Of a DNA stretch of 64,000 nt, positions 30,040-39,187 are shown piece after piece; position 1 is the first letter of the stretch; every line of letters starts with the position of its first letter. Made by a program: the position numbers and the translations under genes. The notes below the pieces were generated by a model. It made no database searches and was not told where the DNA came from. It was given only the letters and a program-made list of their open reading frames with translations. Source of the stretch: Gloeocapsopsis dulcis (lineage in GTDB: Bacteria; Cyanobacteriota; Cyanobacteriia; Cyanobacteriales; Chroococcidiopsidaceae); assembly GCF_032163395.1 (NCBI RefSeq), contig NZ_CP119968.1, positions 4,986,001 to 5,050,000 of the forward strand. The letters are read 5' to 3'.

Positions 30040-30292
30040 AGAATGTGAAAAAGACGATTGGGGCGATCGCACTGAGCATCACATCGACAGCCTCCAAGGC
30101 TAGCCTCAACTGATAACTTAAGCAGCCCAATGGCGAAAGTGAACAGTGGTGCAGGGACTAGAACGAAGCGCGAGATCTCTCGTCTGTCTGCCCCACTACT
30201 TATTTCAAGTACATAGTTTTGTAAAATTTATTATTAAGGAAATGTAAGTTATTCTCAAGGCGATCGCGTAAATCATTTTTGAGCTAAAAAAG

Positions 30293-30475
30293 CTATTTAA
30301 TTGCTGGACTTACCAAGTACTTAAACAAATCATCAATGACAAGATTAAGCGCAATTGGACCACCAACTAGCCAATAGTCGGACACCTCATAGACTTTTCC
30401 CTGTTGGACAACATTTAACTTTGACCATAGTGGGCTTGCTTTAAGTGTTTTTACCCTTTGCTGCGAATCAGGATC
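30293..30475 (-). pseudogene. FecB-like substrate-binding protein, C-terminal remnant
   Basis: On the minus strand a frame gives LKASPLWSKLNVVQQGKVY then EVSDYWLVGGPIALNLVIDD and LFKYLV, ending in TAG at 30293-30295. This is the C-terminus of an iron-siderophore (FecB/BtuF-like) ABC substrate-binding protein. The upstream part runs into a TnpB fragment and is lost near 30475-30495. No matching transport genes are nearby. Confidence 0.72.
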
Positions 30476-30703
30476 TCCAGAAGCTACAAGAGTGCAAGCA
30501 ATGCGGCTACACCAACGACAGGGATGTAGCCGCTGCTCAGGTTATGTTGTCGTGGGCGCTAGGAACTAGTGTCTTTAATCGTGGAGAGGGAAGCTCTACT
30601 TCATCACCCAGAGAGCAAAAGCACTGTGGAGGAATGAAGCAACTTGCCTCGTTGAAGCGACAGAAACTCTCAACTCAGCCGCTAGGCGGTTGAGAGTAGT
30701 TCA
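30466..30703 (+). pseudogene. TnpB (IS200/IS605 family) C-terminal remnant and right end
   Basis: The frame reads CKQCGYTNDRDVAAAQVMLS then the variable tail NRGEGSSTSS...GGMKQL to a stop at 30693. It contains the second half of the TnpB zinc finger and the last catalytic Asp (NDRDVAAAQ). The stem CTCTCAACTC...GGTTGAGAG straddles the stop codon, as at the right end of such elements. The 5' part is missing, with a junction to the fecB-like remnant at about 30470. Confidence 0.72.
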
Positions 30704-30707
30704 TAAA

Positions 30708-30868
30708 ACCTCCTGCATGAATGCGAGTGCGAATGAATTCGCTGCTAAATAAACAAAGTCCACCTCCGTGGACTTACTCATGAAAATCTTGTTTTAGTGT
30801 ACGAAGGTACACTTTGCTTGAGTAGCCCCGACTTTAGTCGGAGGGCATCTGTGATTCATGCAGGAGGT
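30708..30868. repeat. Element bounded by 15-bp inverted repeats
   Basis: ACCTCCTGCATGAAT at 30708-30722 and its exact complement ATTCATGCAGGAGGT at 30854-30868 bound a 161-base segment. The segment also holds a perfect AAGTCCAC/GTGGACTT hairpin and the REP-like copy at 30797. It lies exactly between the TnpB right end and a truncated response-regulator gene. Confidence 0.6.
30797..30849 (+). repeat. REP-like dispersed repeat, copy 2
   Basis: Near-identical (a few mismatches) to the reverse complement of 14580-14630, including the CCGAC/GTCGG stem. Lies inside the 15-bp inverted-repeat element. Confidence 0.7.
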
Positions 30869-31081
30869 CTAATCATTCGCAGAATCAGAACACTCCAGTC
30901 TCCCCAAAAGCGGCGATTGCCTGCGATCGCCCTTACTGCTTTTGCCAAGGAAGAAGATCAGCAAGAAGCAACGGTTGCAGGGTTTCAGCGACACCTCTCG
31001 AAACCTGTTAACCCAGATGAGCTAATTGAAGTGGTTGCTAGCCTCGCTAGTCTCTGGCGGTCAGTAAGCAAAACTTGCTAA
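30869..31081 (+). pseudogene. Response-regulator receiver domain, C-terminal remnant
   Basis: About 70 residues of a CheY-like receiver are left: [33 protein letters not shown] (beta-4/Thr switch region) and [14 protein letters not shown] (the beta-5 lysine). The phospho-acceptor aspartate half is missing. The break lies at the edge of the inverted-repeat element, which probably caused the loss. No start codon of its own is convincing. Confidence 0.78.
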
Positions 31082-31198
31082 GCAACACATACGGATATTC
31101 TATTTAATAGAGTTTAAGACTAGTCTGAAATTTAGTTGCTGATTTGATTACACACTTGGGATAACACATCTTGCGTTGAACATATTGCTTTTGAGGAG

Positions 31199-31981
31199 TT
31201 AAGGAGTAGGTTTGATATTGCGAGCTTTGTAGAATGTTTCTAAGCTATGGCGATCGCCTACGTATCTCCAGTGCCAAGGTTCATAACTCACACCTTGGGG
31301 ATTATCTTGAGGAAACGACAGTTCAAAGCTAAAACGTGCGGCATTTTGATCGAGCCATTTAAAAGCTTTGGTATTTTCAAATGTGGTACTCAAGTTTGTT
31401 GCAGGGACGTTGGCATCACCAATATCAACCGCATATCCAGTATGATGTTCGCTGTAACCTGGAGGCGCACTGACACTGGCGCGTTTGGTTGTTGCTTGTC
31501 CGCGCTGCGCTTTCACATCAAAAAACAGATGTTCTTGCTCATTCGCTGAGCGAAACCCAGAAATTGGCACTAACCTTACACCATCAGCCCTAGCTGCTGC
31601 TAGCATTGCTTTAAATTGTTTGGCTGCGGATGAACGCATTTTAATCCGCCCATCAGAAGTAATCGATTCGAGTTCCGATTGTGGTGCTTCTTCATACGCA
31701 AAATGTCCTAAAAGTAATTCAGAATTGTTGTCTGGGGGATTGACGGGTACGGCAGATTGTGCAGGGGACGGGCTAGTCACGATCGCCGGAGCAGAATCCA
31801 CATCTTTTTGTGTTGTATTGAGATAAAAAACACCACTCACAAGCGCGATCGCACTTAAACCCAGCAAGCTCAAAATCAATACTGGTACTCTTTTGCGAGG
31901 TTTAACAACAACAGCATGATTATCCCGCAAAGCCTCAGGAATATCATCTTGCACTCTTGTTTTTGTAAATTCAGTCTCCAC
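31199..31981 (-). CDS. D-alanyl-D-alanine carboxypeptidase family protein (M15, VanY-like)
   Basis: A 260-residue membrane-anchored peptidase. An N-terminal helix (VLILSLLGLSAIALVSGVFYL) and a Pro/Ser-rich linker lead to a peptidase M15B/VanY domain. The zinc motifs are intact: SxHxxGxAxD as SEHHTGYAVDIGD and the second site EPWHWRYVG. It trims the terminal D-alanine of peptidoglycan stems in the periplasm. It is monocistronic and ends near the response-regulator remnant. Confidence 0.9.
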   Translation of the reverse strand: METEFTKTRVQDDIPEALRDNHAVVVKPRKRVPVLILSLLGLSAIALVSGVFYLNTTQKDVDSAPAIVTSPSPAQSAVPVNPPDNNSELLLGHFAYEEAPQSELESITSDGRIKMRSSAAKQFKAMLAAARADGVRLVPISGFRSANEQEHLFFDVKAQRGQATTKRASVSAPPGYSEHHTGYAVDIGDANVPATNLSTTFENTKAFKWLDQNAARFSFELSFPQDNPQGVSYEPWHWRYVGDRHSLETFYKARNIKPTP

Positions 31982-32209
31982 ACGCTCACTCCTGCATCAG
32001 ACTTCAGCACTCGCTCATTTTAGACTAGCGACGAATTACGAAAAACCTAAACTAAAAAGCGTCAGGGTTTTGTAAATATTTTGTAAATATAGGAAGGTAA
32101 CTCTATATCTTTTTCTAACCCCTCACTCCGGACTTCGTCCCGCTAAACGCTAGACGCTAGACGCTTCGCTACACTTCGTGAACGCTAACACTCCTCGCCC
32201 CTCTCCTTC

Positions 32210-33136
32210 ATGAACCTTATCGCAATCTACACGCCACTAATCGGATTAGTTTTATTAGGATTGATACTTGGACGATATCTGTCAAAAGTTGTTGCTACTC
32301 GTTTAGGACAGTTTCTGTTTTGGGTAGGCGTACCTATCAGTATTGTGGCATTTTTGCGACAAGCAGACTTATCAGGACAAATTTGGATTGCACCAGCGAT
32401 CGCTTGGATCGCCATTGTACTTGGAGTTATTTTTGCTGGGACAGGAATTCGTTTGCGGCAATACTTAAAAAAAGATGCTGCACCTTGGCGACAACCAACT
32501 CAAGGTAGCTTTATCTTAGCTGCAATGGTGGGGAACACAGGTTATCTTGGTTATCCAATTACGCTAGCGATCGCGGGTACACAGTATTTTGGTTTTGCCT
32601 TATTTTACGATCTTTTAGGAACAACGCTCGGAGCTTACGGCGTAGGTGTCGCATTAGCAGCGCGGTTTGGGGGTAGCGTTCACAATCATCGAGAACTCGC
32701 ACAAGCAATTTTGATTAATCCTTCGTTGTGGAGTTTCGGGTTTGGCTTCTTTTTTCGGCGAGTACCCCTCCCAGAGTCTGCCGCAGCGATTCTTCAAGGA
32801 TTAGCCTGGACAATGGTAGCGCTATCTCTAGTTTTGATTGGGATGCGACTTAGCCAGTTGCATTCTTGGCACAGTCTGCCCCGTGCTTCCGTAAGCTTAC
32901 TGATTAAAATGCTCCTAGTCCCACTTATCCTGGGTAGCAGCTTATCGCTGTTGGGAATTAATGGCACTACTCGGCTTGTTTTAGTTTTGCAAACCGCAAT
33001 GCCACCAGCTTTTGCCACCCTTGTGATTGCTGAAGCTTATGACCTCGACCGCGATTTAGCCGTTACAGCACTTGCCGTTGGTACAATTGGCATTCTATTT
33101 TTGCTACCAATTTGGATTTATCTATTTGGTAACTGA
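32210..33136 (+). CDS. Auxin efflux carrier (AEC) family transporter
   Basis: A 308-residue membrane protein with about ten hydrophobic helices in two halves. Typical patterns are LGRYLSKVVATRLGQFLFWVGVP near the N-terminus and AMVGNTGYLGYPI (the crossing motif). LQTAMPPAFATLVIAEAYDLD is present in the last third. AEC transporters export organic acids or similar anions. The substrate is unknown. The 3' end overlaps the convergent phosphoribosyltransferase gene by 15 bases. Confidence 0.9.
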   Translation: MNLIAIYTPLIGLVLLGLILGRYLSKVVATRLGQFLFWVGVPISIVAFLRQADLSGQIWIAPAIAWIAIVLGVIFAGTGIRLRQYLKKDAAPWRQPTQGSFILAAMVGNTGYLGYPITLAIAGTQYFGFALFYDLLGTTLGAYGVGVALAARFGGSVHNHRELAQAILINPSLWSFGFGFFFRRVPLPESAAAILQGLAWTMVALSLVLIGMRLSQLHSWHSLPRASVSLLIKMLLVPLILGSSLSLLGINGTTRLVLVLQTAMPPAFATLVIAEAYDLDRDLAVTALAVGTIGILFLLPIWIYLFGN

Positions 33137-33649
33137 AGCCGATTCATGACTCGCCGCAAGTTCTGCGAGTGCCATTTTTTCGTAATGTTCAAAAGGTTGA
33201 TGAATCCACGGGTTATCAGGTAAATAATCTACATAGTAATCAGGAACCATGACTGAACAAGCTTTGTACCATAGTACTGCGGTACGAATTTCTTGAATGC
33301 AATCGCCAAAGTTTTGGTTTAACCAAGGAATTGTTTGTTGCAGCGTGACACCCGAATCAACCAAGTCATCAACTAACAGAATGTGCGAACCAATGTCGGG
33401 AGTTGTCATGGTTAAGCTACGCGCAAAAACTAAATCACCCCGCGTCTGCTTACCTGCGCCAGTATAGGAGGAGGTTGATAAAACTGCTAGGGGTTGTTTA
33501 TAGATTCGTGAAAGAACATCGCCAACGCGCAGTCCACCGCGTGCAAGGCAAACAATTTGGTTAAATTGCCAATTTGATTGATAAATTTTAACGGCTAACT
33601 GTTCAATTATATGATTGTAATCTGACCAAGAAACGTAAAGATCTGCCAT
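33122..33649 (-). CDS. Phosphoribosyltransferase
   Basis: A 175-residue type I PRTase. The PRPP loop is ILLVDDLVDSGVTL, and the N-terminal VCLARGGLRVGDVLSRIY is typical of xanthine/hypoxanthine-type enzymes (Gpt-like). The C-terminal PDYYVDYLPDNPWIHQPFE closes the fold. It probably salvages a purine base. It is divergent from the GPH symporter gene, with a 68-base spacer. Confidence 0.85.
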   Translation of the reverse strand: MADLYVSWSDYNHIIEQLAVKIYQSNWQFNQIVCLARGGLRVGDVLSRIYKQPLAVLSTSSYTGAGKQTRGDLVFARSLTMTTPDIGSHILLVDDLVDSGVTLQQTIPWLNQNFGDCIQEIRTAVLWYKACSVMVPDYYVDYLPDNPWIHQPFEHYEKMALAELAASHESASVTK

Positions 33650-33717
33650 AGGAAGTGCAATCAGGGGCGGATACTAAGGTGGGAAGCTTTTTATTTTAGT
33701 ATGAGTGCAATGGTACT

Positions 33718-35163
33718 ATGAGTGAATCATCTCCTGAAGCCTATCCTGCTAAATCACAGTTAAGTGAGAAGCTGAATTTAAAAACAAAATTAGCTTATGG
33801 TGCAGGAGATTTAGGTCCAGCGTTTACAGCAAATATTACAGCATTTTTTTTATTAGTATTTTTTACCAACGTTGCGGGCATTAGTCCTGGATTAGCAGGT
33901 ACGATCCTACTGATTGGTAAGATTTGGGATGCGATTAACGATCCGATTGTCGGGGTATTAAGCGATCGCACTACATCACGCTGGGGTCGTCGTTTACCTT
34001 GGCTATTTTGGGGCGCGATTCCCTTTGGATTTTTCTACGTTTTGCAGTGGGTGATTCCCCAATTTAGTACCGATCCAACCGCGCAACGGTGGAGTTTGTT
34101 TTGGTACTACGTGATCATTTCAATTTTCATGAATGCGTTCTATACCGTTGTCAATCTTCCCTACACTGCACTCACCGCCGAAATTACGCAAGATTACAAC
34201 GAACGCACGAGTCTCACGAGTTTTCGCTTTGCCTTTTCAATTGGAGGTAGTATTCTTTCGGTTGTACTTGCACAAATTGTCTTCGCATCAATTCCCGATC
34301 CACGACAACAGTATTTTGTGTTAGCGATTGCAATTGGTATTTTGGCTGTATCACCTTTGTATTGGTGTGTTTGGGGAGTACGCGATCGCGTTATTGCCCT
34401 AGAAGCCCACCGTCGCGATCGTTATTCTGAAGAATCGCTTCCTTATTTACAGCAGCTAAAAATTGTCTTCAGTAACCGTCCTTTTTTATACGTTATCGGT
34501 ATTTATCTCTTTTCCTGGTTAAGTGTCCAGGTGACAGCTGCAATTATTCCCTATTTTGTTGTTAATGTGATGGGTTTAAGTGACACCGCAGTTCCTACTG
34601 TAATTATTGCGGTTCAAGGTACAGCTTTACTCATGCTGTTTGTCTGGAGCTATATCAGCGAACGTATTGGAAAGAAAGCAGTTTATTTCATGGGTATGAG
34701 TTTATGGATTATCGCGCAAATCGGACTGTTCTTTCTACAACCAGGACAGTTAACCTTGATGTACGTCCTCGCCGTTATGGCAGGCTTTGGCGTTTCCACT
34801 GCGTATCTGGTACCGTGGTCAATGATGCCGGATGTGATTGAACTTGATGAGTTAAGAACCGGACAACGCCGTGAAGGGATTTTTTATGGTTTCATGGTGC
34901 TACTGCAAAAATTCGGCTTAGCCTTTGGCTTATTTTTGTTAGGAGTTATCCTTGAATGGTCAGGTTTTCAAGAAAGCGTCCCAGGACAAGCAATTCCCAT
35001 ACAACCTGAAAGTGCACTGCAAGCAATCCGCTTTGCGATCGCCCCCGTACCGACACTTTGCTTGATTTTAGGTCTAGTTTTAGCTTACTTCTACCCAATC
35101 ACCCGCGAGGTACACGCACAGATTTTATTGCAGTTAAAAGAGCGCGATCGAGGTAATAGCTAA
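33718..35163 (+). CDS. GPH-family (MelB-like) sugar:cation symporter
   Basis: A 481-residue membrane protein of the major facilitator superfamily, glycoside-pentoside-hexuronide group. Signature segments are LAYGAGDLGPAFTANITAFF at the N-terminus, KIWDAINDPIVGVLSDRTTSRWGRRLPW (cation-site aspartates), and ERTSLTSFRF. The central AYLVPWSMMPDVIELDELRTGQRREGIFYG is highly conserved. It should import a glycoside with Na+ or H+. No sugar-metabolism gene is next to it. Confidence 0.92.
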   Translation: MSESSPEAYPAKSQLSEKLNLKTKLAYGAGDLGPAFTANITAFFLLVFFTNVAGISPGLAGTILLIGKIWDAINDPIVGVLSDRTTSRWGRRLPWLFWGAIPFGFFYVLQWVIPQFSTDPTAQRWSLFWYYVIISIFMNAFYTVVNLPYTALTAEITQDYNERTSLTSFRFAFSIGGSILSVVLAQIVFASIPDPRQQYFVLAIAIGILAVSPLYWCVWGVRDRVIALEAHRRDRYSEESLPYLQQLKIVFSNRPFLYVIGIYLFSWLSVQVTAAIIPYFVVNVMGLSDTAVPTVIIAVQGTALLMLFVWSYISERIGKKAVYFMGMSLWIIAQIGLFFLQPGQLTLMYVLAVMAGFGVSTAYLVPWSMMPDVIELDELRTGQRREGIFYGFMVLLQKFGLAFGLFLLGVILEWSGFQESVPGQAIPIQPESALQAIRFAIAPVPTLCLILGLVLAYFYPITREVHAQILLQLKERDRGNS

Positions 35164-35577
35164 TTGGTGACTATTGCACTAGATTGAGACTTTGAGGATG
35201 CGATCGCGATTCATGAAGCATTGAGCTTTTCAAGTGCAAGCATTGCAATGCTGTCACATGGATAATTGAATTATATTGACAGTAGTGAACGAAAAAACTT
35301 TAGCACCACACGACGAATAATTTGTTCGCCTGGAATATGATCCAGAGTAATTCTTGCTATTGTGCCAAATAAGGTAGATATACAGAAAGTTTCTGCATAA
35401 TAAGTATAAAACTTACGCAAGGACTCTCTGAAACTCTTATTCCTTTGTGTCCTTTGTGTCCTTTGTGGTTCGTTTTTTCATAATTTTGCGTAAGTCCTAA
35501 AGTAAGTAAGTCGTGGAGAAAATTTATAAGTATGTAACACAAAGTTAAGCAGAAGAATGAGAGTTAAACTTTACACG
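35164..35577. other. Intergenic region containing a MITE
   Basis: No gene was recognised. The only structured part is the 85-base inverted-repeat element at 35411-35495, described separately. Confidence 0.5.
35411..35495. repeat. MITE-like element (ACTTACGCAA ends)
   Basis: ACTTACGCAA (35411-35420) and TTGCGTAAGT (35486-35495) are perfect 10-bp inverted ends around an 85-base non-coding body. The body has three tandem CCTTTGTG(T/G) units. Similar ACTTACG ends (CAACTTACGTAA) occur near 49578. The form is that of the miniature inverted-repeat elements common in cyanobacterial genomes. Confidence 0.65.
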
Positions 35578-36283
35578 TTATGTACTATAGTTTCCCCTCT
35601 CTCCCCTGGTTTGAATTCCATCAATGACCGCATAGGCAAGGTCTAAATCATCCTCAAAACTTTTCGAGGCAAGTTCACTTTTTTTGAGGTGTTGCCACTC
35701 CAGTTCAATTGGATTCATCTGCGAGCAATATTTGGGTAGAAAAAAGATGTACAAACTTATTGCTTCCCACTTTGACCATAATTGCTGTACCTGTTTACAC
35801 CGATGTATCGGGCGGTTGTCCTGTACAACTGTGATACGTCCTGTTTTTTGTGCTTCTGCGGCTTCAAGTTCCATCATCTGGATATAAGACTTGCGTGAAA
35901 CGCCGCCAATTACCAAACCATAAACAAAACTAATTAAGGGTTGGAGAAACCCAATGATACTTAACCTTCGTCCTCGAGGTTTACTTTGCTCCAAACGTTT
36001 TTGCTGACCTCGGAAGTAATAGCTGTAGCTGGGTTCACTCCAAGCACAAAATCCTGATTCATCCAAATACTTTAAATCTATTTCGCCAGCCGCCACAGAC
36101 AATTCCAGCATTTCTAGGTCTGCCTGTTTGATTTGCCGTACTACTGGAACTTGTTTTCCTTTGTGGCTTTTTCTCGTTCGCTTCCAGATAAGCCCCTTTT
36201 TTTAGTACCTGCCTTAACCAGTCAGGACTTAATTTTATGGAGCGTTCTTTTGCTAACTTTTGAGCTAATTGAACGCTGTTGTA
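35578..36283 (-). pseudogene. IS630-family transposase remnant
   Basis: The frame 36111-35578 gives the DDE catalytic region. It contains YLDESGFCAWSEPSYSYYFRG, then VVQDNRPIHRCKQVQ and QMNPIELEWQHLKK. The helix-turn-helix half would lie upstream and is missing. A short upstream part (LAKERSIKLSPDWLRQVLKK) is in another frame across an A7 run near 36200. Such A-runs serve as -1 frameshift sites in this family, but the missing N-terminal 130 residues or so make this copy dead. Its left end is fused to the beta-helix gene. Confidence 0.82.
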
Positions 36284-37458
36284 TGTACTATGTTGATGCT
36301 GCTAATAAGAAACTCTATATTGGTAGCGATCCTGCAGGTAAAACTGTTGAATCCACAGCAAAAGAATCTGCCTTTACTGTCCTCAACAATGGCTCTAATA
36401 CAGTCATCAGAGGATTGGGCATCACACACTATGCTGACAATGCGATTAGTATTAGAAGACCAAACATCACACTAGAAAATAATACGCTCACTTGGAATGG
36501 TCTTAATGGAGTTTTGCTTACTAATACAGATGCCGTATTGCGGGGCAACATCCTGAGCTACAACGGACGCCAGGGCGTCGCTGGTGTTCGTGCTGACCGG
36601 ATGCTCTTAGAAAATAACGTTGTGAGTTACAACAACATTGAAAATTTTGCTAAACATTGGGGGTCAGCAGGAATTAAAACTATTTGGACTGATGGCTTGG
36701 TATGGCGTGGCAATCTCGTAGAGAATAACAACTCTATCGGGATGTGGATTGATGAATCTACGACAAACTCGACCGTTGTTAATAATGTCATTCGCAACAA
36801 TGACGGTAATGGTATTTCGATGGAAATTTCGCACAAGGCAATTATTGCCTCAAACGTTATCTACGGTAATGCACCTGCAGGTATCATCGTACTTAACTCT
36901 TCAAGTGCACGCATTTACAACAACACGCTGGCACGCAACCATGCCAACCTCTTAATTAAAGAAACGCCACGAAACAATACAAAATTAGCTGAGATTGCCG
37001 AGGGGATTACTTGGATTACACGGAATACTGTTGTCAAAAATAACATTTTATGGGGTTCTAGCGGTCCTACATACTTTGCTCCTAGCTGTGAACTAAAAGA
37101 GCAATCAAAACAGATGATCCCTGTTACTAATTACAATGCTTACTATCGTCCAGCAGTAGCTGAACCAGTAAACTTTGTCACCTGGGGATTAGGTGGCAGC
37201 CAGTGCTCTCAAGGATTCCGGACTCTTGCTAGCTTCGTCTCAGCCACAGGGCTAGAGTCTAATGGATTAGAAGTCACAAATAGTACCGATCCATTTTTTG
37301 TCAGTGCAGAAACTAATGATTATCGCTTAAAGTTGGGTAGCCCTGCTATTGGACGTGGTGAAGCATTGCCTGCAGATATTGCTCATGCCATCGGAGTTCT
37401 TTCTGGCAGAGTAGTTGATTTAGGTGCACTGCAGTCTCAGGTATTCATAGCAAATTAA
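36284..37458 (+). pseudogene. Right-handed parallel beta-helix protein, 5'-truncated
   Basis: About 390 residues of beta-helix coils begin at YYVDAANKKLYIGSDPAGK. Repeating NN/G ladder motifs are clear (NTVIRGLGITHYADNAISI, ITLENNTLTWNGLNGVLLTN, STVVNNVIRNNDGNGISM). Family members are secreted polysaccharide lyases, epimerases or surface proteins. A signal peptide and the first coils are missing. The reading frame continues upstream to 36133, but those 50 residues come from antisense IS630 DNA, so the chimera is probably not a working protein. The C-terminus ends normally before a strong terminator. Confidence 0.75.
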
Positions 37459-37532
37459 TCAAACTAGTGGTTTAGCTCCCTGACACCTCTGTAAAACAGG
37501 GACACTGGCCATCCTCCAATCACTATCAGACT

Positions 37533-37560
37533 CGCAGGAGAAAGATCTCCTGCGATTTTT
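37533..37560 (+). terminator. Rho-independent terminator after the beta-helix gene
   Basis: A perfect 9-bp stem, CGCAGGAGA/TCTCCTGCG with a 4-nt loop, is followed by ATTTTT. Confidence 0.88.
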
Positions 37561-37745
37561 GCCTGGACTCAGATCTTGCAATTGATAACTTGAATCTCTA
37601 AACTCTGAGATTGCACCAGTGGTTGTAAGCGTTGGACTTCAAGCAGCAGAAGTAGTATGACCAATTGCGGCAGGAAAACCTCAATTGCCAGTGTCGCTGC
37701 CTTTCCCCAATCAGGTAAATCAGGTGAAGCAGTAGACAAGTATGC

Positions 37746-38230
37746 TCAGTGTGCTAACAGGTAGGCAATCAGCGAGAGTACTAGCCAACGGTAGATGCCT
37801 TTGAGAGTTACCTGACCAAAACGATTTAAACCAAAGCGATGCTTAGCACTCTTGAACCACCCTTCTATTTGCCATCTACGCTTTCCCCACCAGGTAATGG
37901 TATGACCCTTAAGAACTTTAGTGGACAAGACATAACGCTTTTCTTTCTTACCATCTTCCCGCTTGAGATAGTACCAGGACAAGGATACAGGAAACTTCAA
38001 CCGACTAGTCTCACTTGTTGTCCGCGTTTGTGCAGATGTGCATCCTACGCCCATTATCTAGCTTGCGGTCACAACGGACTCCAGCAATGGCATGATATTT
38101 CAATTTACGAATACCCGTTAAAAACTCAATGCTGCCAAAAGCAGTATCGACAAGAATCAATACCTGAATGGCTCCCAGTGCTGCTAGCGGCTAGCATTCC
38201 CGTTAAAAAAGATAGAAGTTTACTAGGTGA
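37746..38230 (-). pseudogene. IS4/IS701-like transposase remnant
   Basis: The 3' part reads WYYLKREDGKKEKRYVLSTK, then TWWGKRRWQIEGWFKSAKHR and FGLNRFGQVTLKGIYRWLVL. This is the C-terminal DDE region with the last Glu. Further up, pieces in two other frames (ILVDTAFGSIEFLTGIRKLK and LHKRGQQVRLVG) show at least two frameshifts. The N-terminal half is absent. This is a decayed insertion sequence without visible ends. Confidence 0.75.
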
Positions 38231-38245
38231 GACGCATAAGCGAAT

Positions 38246-38728
38246 CTATGGATCTGATGCTCCAAAGGTTTTAGCATCCGAAAAGTCATAGATTTCAACT
38301 GTATCTCCATGTCGCAGCATCCGTTTTTCCAGGTTTGGAAAGTCGGCAATTTCAACTTCTAAGTTTTCTCCTCCCATTAGATACACCAAATCTTCATTCC
38401 CTGTATTTCTGAGATGATGAGCAACGGAAGGTGCTGGAAATCCCATGAAGTCTCCTGGTTCCACTTCAAAGTCTTTTCCGTCAATTTCTGCAACACCATG
38501 CCCCGATAGGATGTAAATCCATTCTTCCTCACAATGATGAGAATGATAGACGAAAGATTCCTTATCAGGAGGGATTTTTGCCAAGTTAACTCCGGTACGC
38601 TTTAGTCCGAGCGCACGTCCCAAGTATGCTCCTGAAATTTCGGATTTGGGATTCCAGGGGTGGGAAAATGTTTGCATACTGTCCTCAATTTGTTGCCGTC
38701 GCAACAGAAAAGATTTTTTGTCTGTCAT
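38246..38728 (-). CDS. Cupin domain protein
   Basis: A 160-residue protein with one cupin barrel. Motif 1 is YHSHHCEEEWIYILSGHGVAEI (H-x-H-x3-E type), and motif 2 is GDFMGFPAPSVAHHL. GGENLEVEIADFPNLEKRM follows. It probably binds a metal, and a small-molecule role is likely but unknown. The start at 38728 (MTDKKSFLL) has AGGA nine bases upstream. Its 3' end lies beside the IS4-like remnant. Confidence 0.85.
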   Translation of the reverse strand: MTDKKSFLLRRQQIEDSMQTFSHPWNPKSEISGAYLGRALGLKRTGVNLAKIPPDKESFVYHSHHCEEEWIYILSGHGVAEIDGKDFEVEPGDFMGFPAPSVAHHLRNTGNEDLVYLMGGENLEVEIADFPNLEKRMLRHGDTVEIYDFSDAKTFGASDP

Positions 38729-38770
38729 GTTTGTAATCCTCAAGGGCTGCGCTGGGTGCTTAACTAATTC

Positions 38771-39108
38771 TCATCTTGCAGGTTCTACTTGGTAGTGAGT
38801 GACCAAGACACCTGGGCTTTCGCCCATGCTGCGTGAGAAGAGGTACTGTTCCATGTGCGGAAAGGGTTCGTCACGCCGACATTTAGCCCTACCTCATAGG
38901 TTTTACGTCCCATGAGAACAACATCAAACCACTTGTTCTCGGCATCGATTCCCATTACATCGCGAAGGTGAGAGGGAACAGTTTCGGGAAAGGTTGCGAC
39001 TAAATCTGCAACATATTCACTGTCCTGGGAAAAGCCGTTATGGGAACCGTCTTTTTGAGCAATAAATCCATCAACGCTGCAAGCTACATAATATGTTAGT
39101 TCTCGCAT
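38771..39108 (-). pseudogene. DHFR/RibD-like reductase, frameshifted and truncated
   Basis: MRELTYYVACSVDGFIAQKD and WFDVVLMGRKTYEVGL are the N-terminal half of the RibD C-terminal/DHFR-like family (normally about 190 residues). After TNPF the frame is lost. One frame over, it continues as PHMEQYLFSRSMGESPG and stops near 38771, still far short of full length. So it carries a frameshift and a 3' deletion. AAGAGGTG precedes the ATG. Confidence 0.78.
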
Positions 39109-39187
39109 ATTCACCTCTTAAATATACGTACGCCTTTCTTTAAAGCATAAGATGTTACCTTGGAAAAGGTAAATGGATGACTTTGGT

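Noticed and set aside
31247-31826. Two + strand frames of 100-113 codons
   Set aside because: They are shadows of the M15 peptidase gene on the minus strand.
37839-38291. + strand frame of 150 codons
   Set aside because: It lies antisense to the transposase remnant and has no coding character of its own.
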